DNA of 58,412 nucleotides, taken from NCBI GenBank assembly GCA_035717485.1, contig DASTIQ010000120.1, positions 1 to 58,412 of the forward strand, given 5' to 3'. This DNA comes from Thermoanaerobaculia bacterium (GTDB lineage Bacteria; Acidobacteriota; Thermoanaerobaculia; UBA5066; DATFVB01). The notes beneath the pieces are model-generated. The model searched no databases, was not told the DNA's origin, and saw nothing but the letters and a program-made list of their open reading frames with translations. Below are positions 24,464 to 33,000 of the stretch, in pieces. Within the stretch, counting starts at the first letter, position 1, and each line of letters opens with the position of its first letter. Both the position numbers and the translations under genes were made by a program.

Positions 24464-25609
24464 TTGAGCTTCGATCTGACCGAGGAAGAGCGGGCGATCC
24501 GGGACACCGTCCGGGACTTCGCGGAAGCGGAGATCCGGCCGCACGTCATGGAGTGGGACGAGGCGCAGGCGTTTCCGCGCGGCGTCTTCGACAAGCTCGG
24601 CGAGCTCGGTTTCCTCGGATGTTTCGTTCCGGAGGCGTACGGCGGGGCGAGCCTGACCGTCTCCCAGTACATCGGCGTCATCGAGGAGCTCGCCCGCGTC
24701 GACGGTTCGGTGTCGCTTTCCGTCGCGGCGCACAACTCCCTCTGCACGAACCACCTCGTGATGTTCGGTTCGGAGGCGCAGAAGAAGGAGTACCTGCCGA
24801 AGCTCGCGAGCGGGGAGTGGATCGGCGCCTGGGGGCTGACGGAGTCCGGCTCCGGGTCGGATGCGGGGGGGATGCAGACGACCGCGCGGCGCGACGGCGC
24901 CGGGTGGGTCCTGAACGGCCAGAAGACCTTCATCACCCACGGCTCGGTCGGACAGATCGCGGTCGTGACGGCCCTGACCGACCGGTCGAAGGGGAAGGGG
25001 GGGATCTCGGCGTTCGCGGTGCCGATGGACACGCCCGGGATCCGTCCGGGAAAGAAGGAGAACAAGCTCGGGATGCGGGCGTCCGACACCTCGACGCTCC
25101 TCCTCGAAGACTGCCGTCTCCCCGCGGACGCCTTGATCGGCGGGGAGGAGGAAGGGTTCAAGCAGGCGCTCCAGATCCTCGACGGCGGCCGGATCGGGAT
25201 CGCGGCGCTCGCGATCGGAATGGCCCGCGGCGCGTTCGAAGCGGCGCTCTCCTACTCGCAGCAGAGGCGGCAGTTCGGTCGCGCCCTCTCGGAGTTCGAG
25301 GCGATCCAGTTCTACCTGGCCGAAATGGCGACGGACATCGACGCGGCGACCCTGCTCACGCGTCGGGCCGCGGCGGCGCGGGACGCCGGAGCGAAAGTGA
25401 CGAAACTCGCCTCCATGGCGAAGTACTTCGCGGGGGAGATGTGCGTGCGCGTCGCGGACCGCGCCCTCCAGATCCACGGGGGATACGGGTTCGTGAAGGA
25501 CTACCCGGTCGAAAAGTTCTTTCGCGACGTCAAGCTCTGCACGATCGGCGAGGGCACGACGGAAATCCAGAAGCTCGTCATCGCCCGGCAGATCCTGAGC
25601 GGCCTTTGA
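24464..25609 (+). CDS. Acyl-CoA dehydrogenase
   Basis: The 381-aa flavoprotein should oxidise a short- or branched-chain acyl-CoA. Landmarks: FDLTEEERAIRDTVRDFAE at the start, GLTESGSGSDAG and NGQKTFITHGS (FAD/substrate), and IHGGYGFVKDYPVEKF with the catalytic-base glutamate in TIGEGTTEIQKLVIARQIL. The TTG start at 24464 follows GAGGAGG (24453-24459) by 4 nt; no earlier good start exists. Its TGA overlaps the TTG of meaB. Linked with meaB and mce it suggests breakdown of valine, isoleucine or odd-chain acids through propionyl-CoA. Confidence 0.93.
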   Translation: MSFDLTEEERAIRDTVRDFAEAEIRPHVMEWDEAQAFPRGVFDKLGELGFLGCFVPEAYGGASLTVSQYIGVIEELARVDGSVSLSVAAHNSLCTNHLVMFGSEAQKKEYLPKLASGEWIGAWGLTESGSGSDAGGMQTTARRDGAGWVLNGQKTFITHGSVGQIAVVTALTDRSKGKGGISAFAVPMDTPGIRPGKKENKLGMRASDTSTLLLEDCRLPADALIGGEEEGFKQALQILDGGRIGIAALAIGMARGAFEAALSYSQQRRQFGRALSEFEAIQFYLAEMATDIDAATLLTRRAAAARDAGAKVTKLASMAKYFAGEMCVRVADRALQIHGGYGFVKDYPVEKFFRDVKLCTIGEGTTEIQKLVIARQILSGL

Positions 25610-26547
25610 CCGATCCGCTCACCCGCGGGGTCCTCGCCGGGGATCCCCGCGCGATCGGCCGCGCGATCTCGCGCGTCGAACGCGGCTCCGATCTCGCGGG
25701 GCTCGTTCGCGAGATCTTCCCGTCGACCGGCCGCGCGCGGGTGATCGGCGTGACGGGTCCTCCCGGCGCCGGGAAATCGACTCTCGTCACCCGGATGGCC
25801 CGGGCGTACCGGGAACAGGGGCGGCGGGTCGGGATCGTCGCGATCGACCCGTCCTCCCCCTTCTCCGGGGGGGCCATCCTCGGAGACCGGATCCGCATGA
25901 GCGAGCTCGACGCCGACCCCGGAGTTTTCATCCGGTCCATGGCGACGCGCGGCGCGCTCGGCGGACTGTCCCGGGCGACCAACGACGCGGTCGACGTTCT
26001 CGATGCGGCGGGGTTCGAGGTCGTGATCGTGGAGACGGTCGGCGTCGGTCAGGACGAGGTCGACGTCGTCCGCGCGGCGGATTCCGTCGTCGTCGTCGTC
26101 CCTCCCGGGCTCGGGGACGACATCCAGGCGCTCAAGGCGGGGATTCTCGAGATCGCGGACCTCTTCGTCGTCAACAAGGCGGACCGGGAAGGCGCCGACC
26201 GCGCCGCGGCGGAGCTCAAGATGAACCTGGATTTTTCGGCACCGCAGGGATGGCGTGCTCCGATCCTCCTGACGGTCGCCACGAAGAACGAAGGGACCGC
26301 GGCGGTGATCGAACGGCTGGAAGCGCACCGCGCGCATCTGGCGGAAACCGGCGAGAATCGCGAGCGGCGGCTCCGGCGCTCCCGCGCACGGCTCCGGGCG
26401 CTCCTCGAAGCGCGCTTCTTTCGGGCCGTCGAAAACGACGCGCACAATCCGAGCGGCCTCGAGGAGTACGTCGTGCGCTTGACGGACCGCGCGGTCGACC
26501 CCTATTCTGCCGCGGACGAGCTCTTCCGGAGGATCGCGGCGCCGTGA
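25606..26547 (+). CDS. meaB: MeaB/ArgK-type G-protein chaperone of methylmalonyl-CoA mutase
   Basis: The 313-aa GTPase protects and reloads the B12-dependent methylmalonyl-CoA mutase. P-loop GVTGPPGAGKSTLVTRM, VAIDPSSPFSGGAILGDRIR, IVETVGVGQDEVDV and VVNKADREGAD are the MeaB/ArgK signature run. TTG start overlaps the acyl-CoA dehydrogenase stop (TTGA); its stop overlaps the GTG of mce. No mutase gene lies in this window, so it must be elsewhere. Confidence 0.93.
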   Translation: MTDPLTRGVLAGDPRAIGRAISRVERGSDLAGLVREIFPSTGRARVIGVTGPPGAGKSTLVTRMARAYREQGRRVGIVAIDPSSPFSGGAILGDRIRMSELDADPGVFIRSMATRGALGGLSRATNDAVDVLDAAGFEVVIVETVGVGQDEVDVVRAADSVVVVVPPGLGDDIQALKAGILEIADLFVVNKADREGADRAAAELKMNLDFSAPQGWRAPILLTVATKNEGTAAVIERLEAHRAHLAETGENRERRLRRSRARLRALLEARFFRAVENDAHNPSGLEEYVVRLTDRAVDPYSAADELFRRIAAP

Positions 26548-26969
26548 TCAAGCATCTCGACCACATCGGAATCGCGGTTCGGTCGCTCGAGGAGGCGCTC
26601 CCGGTCTGGCGCGCCCTCGGGCTGAAAGAGGAGCGGCGCGAGGAAGTTCCCGGCCAGAAAGTCCGGACCGCTTTCCTGGCGGCGGGCGAGCCGTCGATCG
26701 AGCTCCTCGAGCCGACGTCGGAAGATTCGCCGATCGCCGGCTTTCTCGCCCGGCGCGGACCGGGGATCCACCACATCTGCTTCGCCGTCGAGGACCTCGA
26801 GTCGATGCTCGACGAGCTCGCGCGCGCCGGCTACCGCCTCATCCATCGAACCCCCGTCCCCGGAGCCGGAGGGAAGAAGGTCGCGTTCCTGCACCCGGAG
26901 GCCGGGCGGGGCGTCCTGATCGAGCTCTCGGAAGCTTCGCCCGAGGGCGCGTTTCCGGCGCGGACGTGA
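26544..26969 (+). CDS. mce: Methylmalonyl-CoA epimerase
   Basis: The 141-aa VOC-fold enzyme interconverts (R)- and (S)-methylmalonyl-CoA. LDHIGIAVRSLEEALP supplies the first metal His, PGIHHICFAVEDLE the second, and VLIELSEAS the terminal Glu. GTG start overlaps the meaB stop (GTGA), and the GTG of the next gene overlaps its stop. Length and motifs fit the epimerase; glyoxalase I homologues are the main alternative, but the context favours this call. Confidence 0.92.
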   Translation: MIKHLDHIGIAVRSLEEALPVWRALGLKEERREEVPGQKVRTAFLAAGEPSIELLEPTSEDSPIAGFLARRGPGIHHICFAVEDLESMLDELARAGYRLIHRTPVPGAGGKKVAFLHPEAGRGVLIELSEASPEGAFPART

Positions 26970-27286
26970 AGGCCGACACCTACGTCGTGGTCTATCTGCA
27001 CTCGCCGCGCGAGCGATGGTGGGGCCTGCTCCGCGCCGTCACGCCCGCGGGCGCGACGCTGCGCGGGCTCTCGCTCGAATCGTTCGAGCCATGGGCGCGT
27101 TCGGTCGCCCGCGGCGAGGACACCGGGATCGCCCCGACGACGGTGTTCTTCCCGATCCACCGGATCGAGCGGATCGACGAGGACGAATCGACCCTGTCGG
27201 TCGCGTCGCACGCCGACCGGTTCCACGAGTGGACCGGCGAGGACGTGAAAATTCACCTCGTACCCGACTTGGGCGAGACGCAATAG
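26966..27286 (+). CDS. Unknown small protein (106 aa) coupled to methylmalonyl-CoA epimerase
   Basis: GTG start at 26966 overlaps the mce stop. The product begins MKADTYVVVYLHSPRERWW, has a Thr/Leu-rich middle (GATLRGLSLESF, GIAPTTVFFPIHRIERID) and ends VKIHLVPDLG. It is soluble, compact and acidic toward the C-terminus, without Cys or recognised motifs. The tight coupling with acyl-CoA dehydrogenase, meaB and mce suggests an accessory role in propionyl-CoA metabolism, which is inference. Confidence 0.65.
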   Translation: MKADTYVVVYLHSPRERWWGLLRAVTPAGATLRGLSLESFEPWARSVARGEDTGIAPTTVFFPIHRIERIDEDESTLSVASHADRFHEWTGEDVKIHLVPDLGETQ

Positions 27287-27304
27287 TCGCGAGTGACGAG
27301 TCTA

Positions 27305-27392
27305 CGAGTCGCGAGTCAGGGAACCAGAGTCGGCAAGCCGCGTCCGGTTCTGAATCGAAGAACGTCGATACGGACTTTCGACTCGCGACTCG
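27305..27392 (+). repeat. Inverted repeat between convergent genes
   Basis: A perfect 13-bp arm, CGAGTCGCGAGTC at 27305-27317, is repeated in reverse complement at 27380-27392, with 62 bp between. A further direct copy AGTCGCGAGT lies at 27285-27294. It could form a cruciform or act as a bidirectional terminator, but lacks a T-tract. Confidence 0.6.
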
Positions 27393-27437
27393 CCGACGCG
27401 CGGACCGCCCACGCGGGACCCGCGGGGCGCGCATGGG

Positions 27438-28154
27438 TCAGAAGATGACGTTCTGGACGAAGTACTCCGAGGCCGTCATCTGGCCTTCGGTCAGCGCCTT
27501 GATGCTTTCCGGGGTCATCCGGAATCGTCCTCCGTCGCTCCCGGTCGACGAGACGATCTCGACCTCGAGCGCGGGGGTCTTCCCCATCGAGATGAGGTCC
27601 TGCGCGAGCCTGGCCGCGGCCGAGATCCCGCGGAAGACCGCGTCCTCCTGATCGGCGATCAGCACGACTTTCGGTCCCACCTCGAGCTTGTACTGCGTCA
27701 CGCCCGCCCCTTCGAGGATCCGGATCGCCTCGCGGATGATGAGCGGATCGGCGATCTCCGGGGCCGCCGGCTTCGGCGCCGAGGCCTTGCTCTCCTTCCG
27801 GGGCGCGCGCGGCTGCGACTCGTGCTGCTGGATGTAGCGGGAGAGGTTCTGGCGGTCCGTCGAGGTCGCCTTCGGCGTCTCGAGCACCTTCGCGCTCGGC
27901 GTGTTGAGGACGAGGACGTTCCCGACGTTCTCCTGGTTGTACTTGTCGGTCGCGGCGACGTCGACGTTCGCCATCGGGACCTCGGCGACGTTTCCGTTCT
28001 CCATCGTGAAGACCGCGAAGTCCTTCCGAATCGTGTATTTTTGCTTCCCGAACAGCTTGCTTCCGTCCTTCAGGACGACGACGTAGGCCGCGACCGGACG
28101 CGCGGCGAGGGCCGCCAGGAAGGCCGCGACGAGGATTCCGGTCCCGCGTTTCAT
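27438..28154 (-). CDS. Exported protein of unknown function
   Basis: The 238-aa product has a clear signal peptide (KRGTGILVAAFLAALAARPVAA, cleavage near residue 24). Mature sequence starts YVVVLKDGSKLFGKQKYTI, then an FTMENGNVAEVPMANVD stretch, a charged Pro/Lys-rich linker (PRAPRKESKASAPKP) and a C-terminal helical part ending ASEYFVQNVIF. The start was moved to ATG 28154 because GAGGTGAGC precedes it and it begins the signal peptide; an upstream ATG at 28193 has neither. Divergent from aroF. The function is unknown. Confidence 0.7.
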   Translation of the reverse strand: MKRGTGILVAAFLAALAARPVAAYVVVLKDGSKLFGKQKYTIRKDFAVFTMENGNVAEVPMANVDVAATDKYNQENVGNVLVLNTPSAKVLETPKATSTDRQNLSRYIQQHESQPRAPRKESKASAPKPAAPEIADPLIIREAIRILEGAGVTQYKLEVGPKVVLIADQEDAVFRGISAAARLAQDLISMGKTPALEVEIVSSTGSDGGRFRMTPESIKALTEGQMTASEYFVQNVIF

Positions 28155-28182
28155 GCTCACCTCTCCGTGAAGTGCGATCGGG

Positions 28183-28188
28183 TATATT
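28183..28188 (+). promoter_or_regulatory. Putative -10 element of aroF-carA (leaderless)
   Basis: TATATT lies 7 nt before the ATG of aroF at 28196 in the 41-bp divergent gap. No Shine-Dalgarno is present between it and the ATG. Confidence 0.5.
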
Positions 28189-28195
28189 AGCACCG

Positions 28196-29209
28196 ATGCT
28201 CATCGTCATGGATTCGCGCGCGGACGCGGCCGCCGTCCGCCGCGTCATCGAGACGGTCGAGCAGATGGGCCTGAAGGCGACGCCGATCCCGGGCGCGCAG
28301 CGGGTCGCGATCGGGATCACCGGCAACCGCGGCACCGTCGACCCGACCGGCCTCGAGAACCTGCCGGGCGTCCTCGAGATCATTCCCGTCTCCGCGCCGT
28401 ACAAGCTCGTCTCCCGGGAGACGAAGAGCGAGCGGAGCGTCGTGTCGATCGGCGGCGTCGAGATCGGGGGCGACCGGATCGTCGTCGGGGCCGGCCCGTG
28501 CGCGGTCGAATCGGAGGAGCAGACGATCGAGATCGCCCGGCGGGTCAAGGCGGCGGGGGCGACGCTCTTCCGCGGCGGCGCCTACAAGCCCCGAACGTCG
28601 CCGTATTCCTTCCAGGGACTCGGACTCGCCGGATTGAAGATTCTCGCGAAGGCGCGCGCCGAGACCGGGCTCCCGATCGTCACGGAGGTCCTCGACACCG
28701 AGACCGCCGAGGAAGTCGCCGAGTACGCGGACTGCCTGCAGGTCGGCGCGCGGAACATGCAGAACTTCTCGCTCCTGAAGAAGGTCGGGCGGTTGAAGCG
28801 TCCGGTCCTCCTGAAGAGGGGCATGTCGGCGACGATCGAGGAGTTCCTCCTGTCGGCCGAGTACATCCTCGCGGAGGGGAACTACGACGTCGTCCTCTGC
28901 GAACGCGGCGTCCGGACGTTCGCCGACCACACGCGCAACACGCTCGATCTCTCCGCGATCCCCGCGGTGCAGCGGATCTCGCATCTTCCGATCATGGCCG
29001 ACCCGTCGCATGGGACGGGCAAGCGCCACAAGGTGCTGCCGCTCTCTCGCGCCGCCGTGGCGGTCGGGGCCGACGGCCTCCTGATCGAGGTCCACCACAA
29101 GCCGGAAACGGCGCTGTCGGACGGGCCCCAGGCCCTTCTTCCCGAGCAGTTCGCGGACCTCATGAACCAGGTCCGCGCGCTTTCGATCGTCATGGGAAGG
29201 AGCGCGTGA
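28196..29209 (+). CDS. aroF: 3-deoxy-7-phosphoheptulonate synthase (DAHP synthase, type I beta)
   Basis: The 337-aa product condenses phosphoenolpyruvate with erythrose-4-phosphate, the first shikimate step; erythrose-4-phosphate comes from the tkt/tal operon. Residues 1-75 form the ferredoxin-like regulatory domain of the Thermotoga-type enzyme (PYKLVSRETKSE at its end). The barrel has GPCAVES, RGGAYKPRTSPYSFQGLG, VGARNMQNFSLL, LLKRGMSATIEEFLLSAEY and DPSHGTGKRHKV. ATG 28196 matches the length of that subfamily. Its stop overlaps the carA GTG. Confidence 0.95.
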   Translation: MLIVMDSRADAAAVRRVIETVEQMGLKATPIPGAQRVAIGITGNRGTVDPTGLENLPGVLEIIPVSAPYKLVSRETKSERSVVSIGGVEIGGDRIVVGAGPCAVESEEQTIEIARRVKAAGATLFRGGAYKPRTSPYSFQGLGLAGLKILAKARAETGLPIVTEVLDTETAEEVAEYADCLQVGARNMQNFSLLKKVGRLKRPVLLKRGMSATIEEFLLSAEYILAEGNYDVVLCERGVRTFADHTRNTLDLSAIPAVQRISHLPIMADPSHGTGKRHKVLPLSRAAVAVGADGLLIEVHHKPETALSDGPQALLPEQFADLMNQVRALSIVMGRSA

Positions 29210-30285
29210 CCGCCGGTCTCCTCGTTCTCGAAGACGGCACCGCCTACCACGGCAAGGCCGTCGGTGCCCGGGGAACGTTCTTCGGGGAGATCGTCTTCAA
29301 CACCTCGATGACCGGGTTCCAGGAGGTCCTCACAGACCCGTCGTATCGCGGGCAGCTCGTCGTCATGACGGCATCGCACGTCGGCAACTACGGCGCGCGC
29401 CGGGGAGAAGAGGAATCGGACCGGGTGCAGGCCGCCGGCTATCTCGCCCGGGATTTCCCGACGCACTGGAGCGGAACCGGAGGCGAGACCGGGCTCGCCG
29501 ACATGCTGGCGGAGGCCGGCGTCCCCGGACTCTTCGGATTCGACACGCGTTCCCTCGTCCGCAAGCTCCGCTCCGAGGGGGTGATGCGCGCCGGCATCTC
29601 GACCGGGATCCTCGATCCGACCGACCTCCGCCGCCGCGTTCTCGAATCCCCGCCGATGGAGGGGAGCGCGCTCGCGCTGACGGCGGGGACTTCGGAAACC
29701 TACCGCTCGCCCGCCCCCGACGGCGCGCGGTTCCGGGTCGCCGCGATCGACTACGGGATGAAACGGAACCTCTGCCGGCTGCTGAACGGCGCCGGTTGCG
29801 ACGTGACCGTCTTCCCGGCCTCGGCGACCCGCGACGAGATCCTCGCGGAGAAGCCGGACGGCATCTTCCTTTCGAACGGCCCGGGAGATCCCGCCGCGCT
29901 GGAAGCGTGTGTTTCGACCGCCCGCTCGCTCATCGGCGAGAAGCCGATTTTCGGCGTCTGCCTCGGGCATCAGATTCTCGGGCGGGCCCTCGGGGCGTCG
30001 ACGTTCAAGCTCAAGTTCGGGCACCGCGGCGGCAACCATCCGGTGCAGGATCTCGACCGCCACGCGATCGCGATCACGTCCCAGAACCACGGCTTCGCCG
30101 TCGATCCCGCGGGTCTCCCGGGCGGGACCCACGTCTCGCACGTGAACCTGAACGACGGGACCGTCGAGGGCTTTCGCGATCCGGGCCGGCGGGTGCTCGC
30201 GGTCCAGTACCACCCGGAGGGCGCCCCCGGACCCCACGATGCCCGGGGGCTGTTCGCCGAGTTCCTCTCCATGATGGAAGGGTGA
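29206..30285 (+). CDS. carA: Carbamoyl-phosphate synthase small subunit (glutaminase)
   Basis: The 359-aa product hydrolyses glutamine and passes ammonia to CarB for pyrimidine and arginine synthesis. The N-terminal small domain has GEIVFNTSMTGFQEVLTDPS, and the class I amidotransferase has GPGDPAAL, the nucleophile Cys in FGVCLGHQILGRALG and the His-Glu pair in VQYHPEGAPGPHD. GTG start overlaps the aroF stop (GTGA). carB is not adjacent: it lies at 43865, about 13.6 kb downstream on the same strand. Confidence 0.95.
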   Translation: MTAGLLVLEDGTAYHGKAVGARGTFFGEIVFNTSMTGFQEVLTDPSYRGQLVVMTASHVGNYGARRGEEESDRVQAAGYLARDFPTHWSGTGGETGLADMLAEAGVPGLFGFDTRSLVRKLRSEGVMRAGISTGILDPTDLRRRVLESPPMEGSALALTAGTSETYRSPAPDGARFRVAAIDYGMKRNLCRLLNGAGCDVTVFPASATRDEILAEKPDGIFLSNGPGDPAALEACVSTARSLIGEKPIFGVCLGHQILGRALGASTFKLKFGHRGGNHPVQDLDRHAIAITSQNHGFAVDPAGLPGGTHVSHVNLNDGTVEGFRDPGRRVLAVQYHPEGAPGPHDARGLFAEFLSMMEG

Positions 30286-30288
30286 TCG

Positions 30289-30320
30289 AGGCGGCGATCC
30301 ATCGAGCCGTCCGCTTCCGC
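30289..30320 (+). repeat. Half copy of the intergenic inverted-repeat element
   Basis: GGCGGCGATCCATCGAGCC just after the carA stop matches the outer end of copies A and B. No convincing second arm was found before the next gene at 30434, so this looks decayed or truncated. The rest of the 148-bp gap shows nothing else recognised. Confidence 0.35.
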
Positions 30321-30433
30321 TCTGGCGAACGACGACCCGATCGGCGGGGAGTTCGCGCGACGCATGATCGATCGTCGATGCCCGTAGGATCGCGCCGACG
30401 CTTTCCCCGGCTCGCGCGAGGGAAGGTCCGGCC

Positions 30434-31672
30434 TTGACGCTCGCGTCCGAGCTCGCCCTCCGATATTTCCGCCGGCGCTCCTCGCGTCTCGTCTCGCGCG
30501 TTTCCCTCCTCGCCATCGCGGGGGTGGCCCTCGGGGTGATGGCGCTGGTGATCGCGATGGCCCTCCTCTCCGGCTATCGCGACGAGATCCAGGGAAAGCT
30601 GATCGGCGCGAACGCGGACGTCGTCGTCTTTCCGCTGACGTCCTCCGGGATCGCGGACCCCGACGCCCTCGCGGCGAAGCTTCGGGTCTATCGGCGGGTG
30701 CGGGCGGCCGCGCCGGTCATCTACTGGCAGGGGACGGCGGCTTCCGAGGCGGAGCCGGACGGCCTGAACGCCGTGGTCAAGGGGATCGATCCCGAGCGCG
30801 AGCGACTCGTCGCGCCCGTGGGCCGGGTTCTGGAAGCGGGGAACCGCCTCTTCGCGGCCGACGCCGCCGGCCGCGAAGGATGCGCGATCGGGGCGGACCT
30901 CGCGGGCCGGCTTCGCGTGGGAGAGGGCGCGACCGTGCTGTTGACCGTTCCGGACACCTCCCGCCGCGGCGCGGGTTTCACGCTCCGCCGGCGCGCGTTC
31001 CGCGTGTCCGAAGTCTTCCGGACGAACTTCTTCGAGTACGACTCGGAGTGGGTGTTCGTCTCGCGCGCGGCCGCGCGGGCGCTCGCCCGCTTTCCGGCGC
31101 CGGCGAACGTCCTCGAAGTGAAGCTCGACACGATCGACCGCACGCCGGAGGCGACCGCCCGCGTCCGCGAGATTCTCGGGGAGGGATACAGCGTGACGGA
31201 CTGGCGGTCGTTGAACGGCAGCCTCTTCTCCGCCCTGACCGTCCAGAAAATCACCCTCTTCCTCGTCATCGGCCTCATCGTCGCGGTCTCGACCTTCACG
31301 ATCGTCGCCACCCTGGTGATGAACGTCCAGGAGAAGAAGCGCGACATCGGGGTCCTGTCGGCGCTCGGAGCCCCTCCCCGGCTCGCTTCCGGTGCGTTCC
31401 TGAGGCTCGGAATGCTCCTGGGCGGAAGCGGCGTGACGCTGGGCCTCGCCGCGGGGACCGTCGTGTGCGCGGCGCTGACGCGCTTCCGCCTCGTCCGGTT
31501 TCCGCCGGACGTGGCGGAGATCTATTTCGTCTCTTTCGTTCCGTTCGAGGTTCGTCTGCGCGACGTCGCGACGATCGCGGTCTTCGCGCTCGCGGTCATC
31601 GCCCTCGCGGCGTGGCTGCCCGCGCGGAGAGCGGGGCGGATCGAGGTCGCGGAAGCGCTGCGGTACGAATAG
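30434..31672 (+). CDS. LolC/LolE-family lipoprotein-releasing ABC permease
   Basis: The 412-aa product has the MacB/LolE layout: an N-terminal helix (LLAIAGVALGVMALVIAMAL), about 220 residues of periplasmic domain, then three C-terminal helices beginning ITLFLVIGLIVAVSTFTIV and including the cytoplasmic loop QEKKRDIGVLSALGA that contacts the ATPase. It probably extracts lipoproteins from the inner membrane for outer-membrane transfer. No LolD ATPase is next to it. The TTG start at 30434 follows GGAAGG by about 7 nt. It is convergent with the KdpD-like frame, with which it may overlap. Confidence 0.85.
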   Translation: MTLASELALRYFRRRSSRLVSRVSLLAIAGVALGVMALVIAMALLSGYRDEIQGKLIGANADVVVFPLTSSGIADPDALAAKLRVYRRVRAAAPVIYWQGTAASEAEPDGLNAVVKGIDPERERLVAPVGRVLEAGNRLFAADAAGREGCAIGADLAGRLRVGEGATVLLTVPDTSRRGAGFTLRRRAFRVSEVFRTNFFEYDSEWVFVSRAAARALARFPAPANVLEVKLDTIDRTPEATARVREILGEGYSVTDWRSLNGSLFSALTVQKITLFLVIGLIVAVSTFTIVATLVMNVQEKKRDIGVLSALGAPPRLASGAFLRLGMLLGGSGVTLGLAAGTVVCAALTRFRLVRFPPDVAEIYFVSFVPFEVRLRDVATIAVFALAVIALAAWLPARRAGRIEVAEALRYE

Positions 31673-31676
31673 AGCG

Positions 31677-31795
31677 GGCGCCGCGATCTCTCGCGGGGAT
31701 CCGCGCGTCCTCGGTCGCCGCGCCCTCCGACGGAAGTCGAGCATGCCTCCGGGCCCGGCGGGTCCCACGCGGCTCTCGCGGTGCCTCGTCGCTTC
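31677..31795 (-). repeat. Diverged intergenic element copy E at the lolC/kdpD junction
   Basis: Contains CGCGCGTCCTCGGTCGCCG and CCCTCCGACG, matching the interior of copy C, and GGCGGGTCCC matching copy A. Outer ends GGCGCCGCGATC and, from the other strand, GCGACGAGGCACCGC are degenerate forms of the terminal repeats. No stop codon occurs in any minus-strand frame across it. Confidence 0.55.
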
Positions 31796-31858
31796 CGGAA
31801 CGGAGACCGGAGCGTCCACCCCGGCCGCGGTCTCGCAGAGCCCGCACCGATCGCGGTG

Positions 31859-32992
31859 ATCGCTGCCCTCCGTCTCGATCTCGAAGACGTCGATTCCGGA
31901 GCCCACCCGGACGAACGCGTCGATCGGACTTCGCGAAAAGGCGCGCCTCATCCAGGACCGGCGGCTCTTTCCGAAGACCGCGAGCGTGACGCCGTTCTGC
32001 GAGGCGAATCCGAAGAGCTCGCGCGCGACGTTCTTCCCGACGAGCCAGACGACCTTGGCGCCGAGCTCCATCGCGAGCGTGACGTTCTCCGAGAGGAGCC
32101 GGTGGTCGCGCGCCGACATCCGGTTCGGGTGCTCGCCGGGAGTCCGCACGTAAGCCGCGAACCAGTTCGTGTTCATCCGGCCGGCGATCGACGAGCCCCG
32201 CCGGAGGAGCTGCCGGGTCGTCCCGGCGTTGGCCGAGATCGCGACGAGAACCTTCGCGCCGATCGTCGCCGCTTCCTTGTCGACTCCCGCCCGGCGATCC
32301 GCTTCGAGCCGGTCGGCGATCGAACGCATCGCGAGTTCGCGGAGAGAGGCGAGATTCTCGGGGCGGAAGAAATTCTCGAGGGCCGGAGTGATCCGTTCGG
32401 AGGGGTAGATCTTTCCCTCGCGGAGCCGCTGGATGAGCTCCTCGGACGGGAGATCGACGTTGACGATCGCGTCGGCCTGCCGGAGGAGACGGTCGGGGAC
32501 GCGCTCGCGCACGTCGACTCCGGTGGCCCGGGTGACGACGTCGAAGAGGGACTCGACGTGCTGGATGTTCACGGTGGTCATCACGGAGATCCCCGCCGCG
32601 AGGATCTCCTCGACGTCCTGGAACCGTTTCTCGTGTTCGACGCCGGGAACGTTCGTGTGCGCCAGCTCGTCGACGAGGACGATCTCCGGCCTTCGCGCGA
32701 GGATTCCGGGAAGATCCATCTCCTCGATTTCCTTGCCCCTGTACGCGACGCGGCGGCGCGGAAGCATCGGCAGTCCTTCCAGCTTCTCCCGGGTTTCGAC
32801 GCGCCCGTGCGTCTCGACGAATCCGACGACGACGTCGACGCCGCGCTTCTTCAGGAGGGAGGCGTCCTCGAGCATCTGGTAGGTCTTTCCGACGCCGGCG
32901 GCATGGCCGACGTAGATCTTCAGCCTTCCGCGCTTCGCCTTCTCGATGAGCCGGAGGAAATCCTCGGGGGAGGTGCGCCGCTCCGATGCCAT
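31859..32992 (-). CDS. Stand-alone KdpD N-terminal sensor domain (stop codon missing; frame stays open)
   Basis: Only the part that resembles KdpD is given: about 378 codons. It has the KdpD nucleotide-binding P-loop GHAAGVGKTYQMLED, VVGFVETHGRVET, VDELAHTNVPG and FQDVEEIL, then a universal-stress-protein-like domain ending near GSGIDVFEIETEGSDH. The frame does not stop there: it stays open to 30074, antisense to all of the LolC/E gene and the end of carA. The histidine-kinase half is a separate gene at 40017-41465. ATG 32992 is 8 nt after the kdpC stop, so it is the last gene of the kdp operon. The real C-terminus is unresolved. Confidence 0.72.
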
Positions 32993-33000
32993 TCGATTCG

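Noticed and set aside
30074-31858. Antisense continuation of the KdpD frame as real coding sequence
   Set aside because: It is the reverse of the certain LolC/E gene and shows no KdpD similarity; reported as a finding, not included in the CDS.
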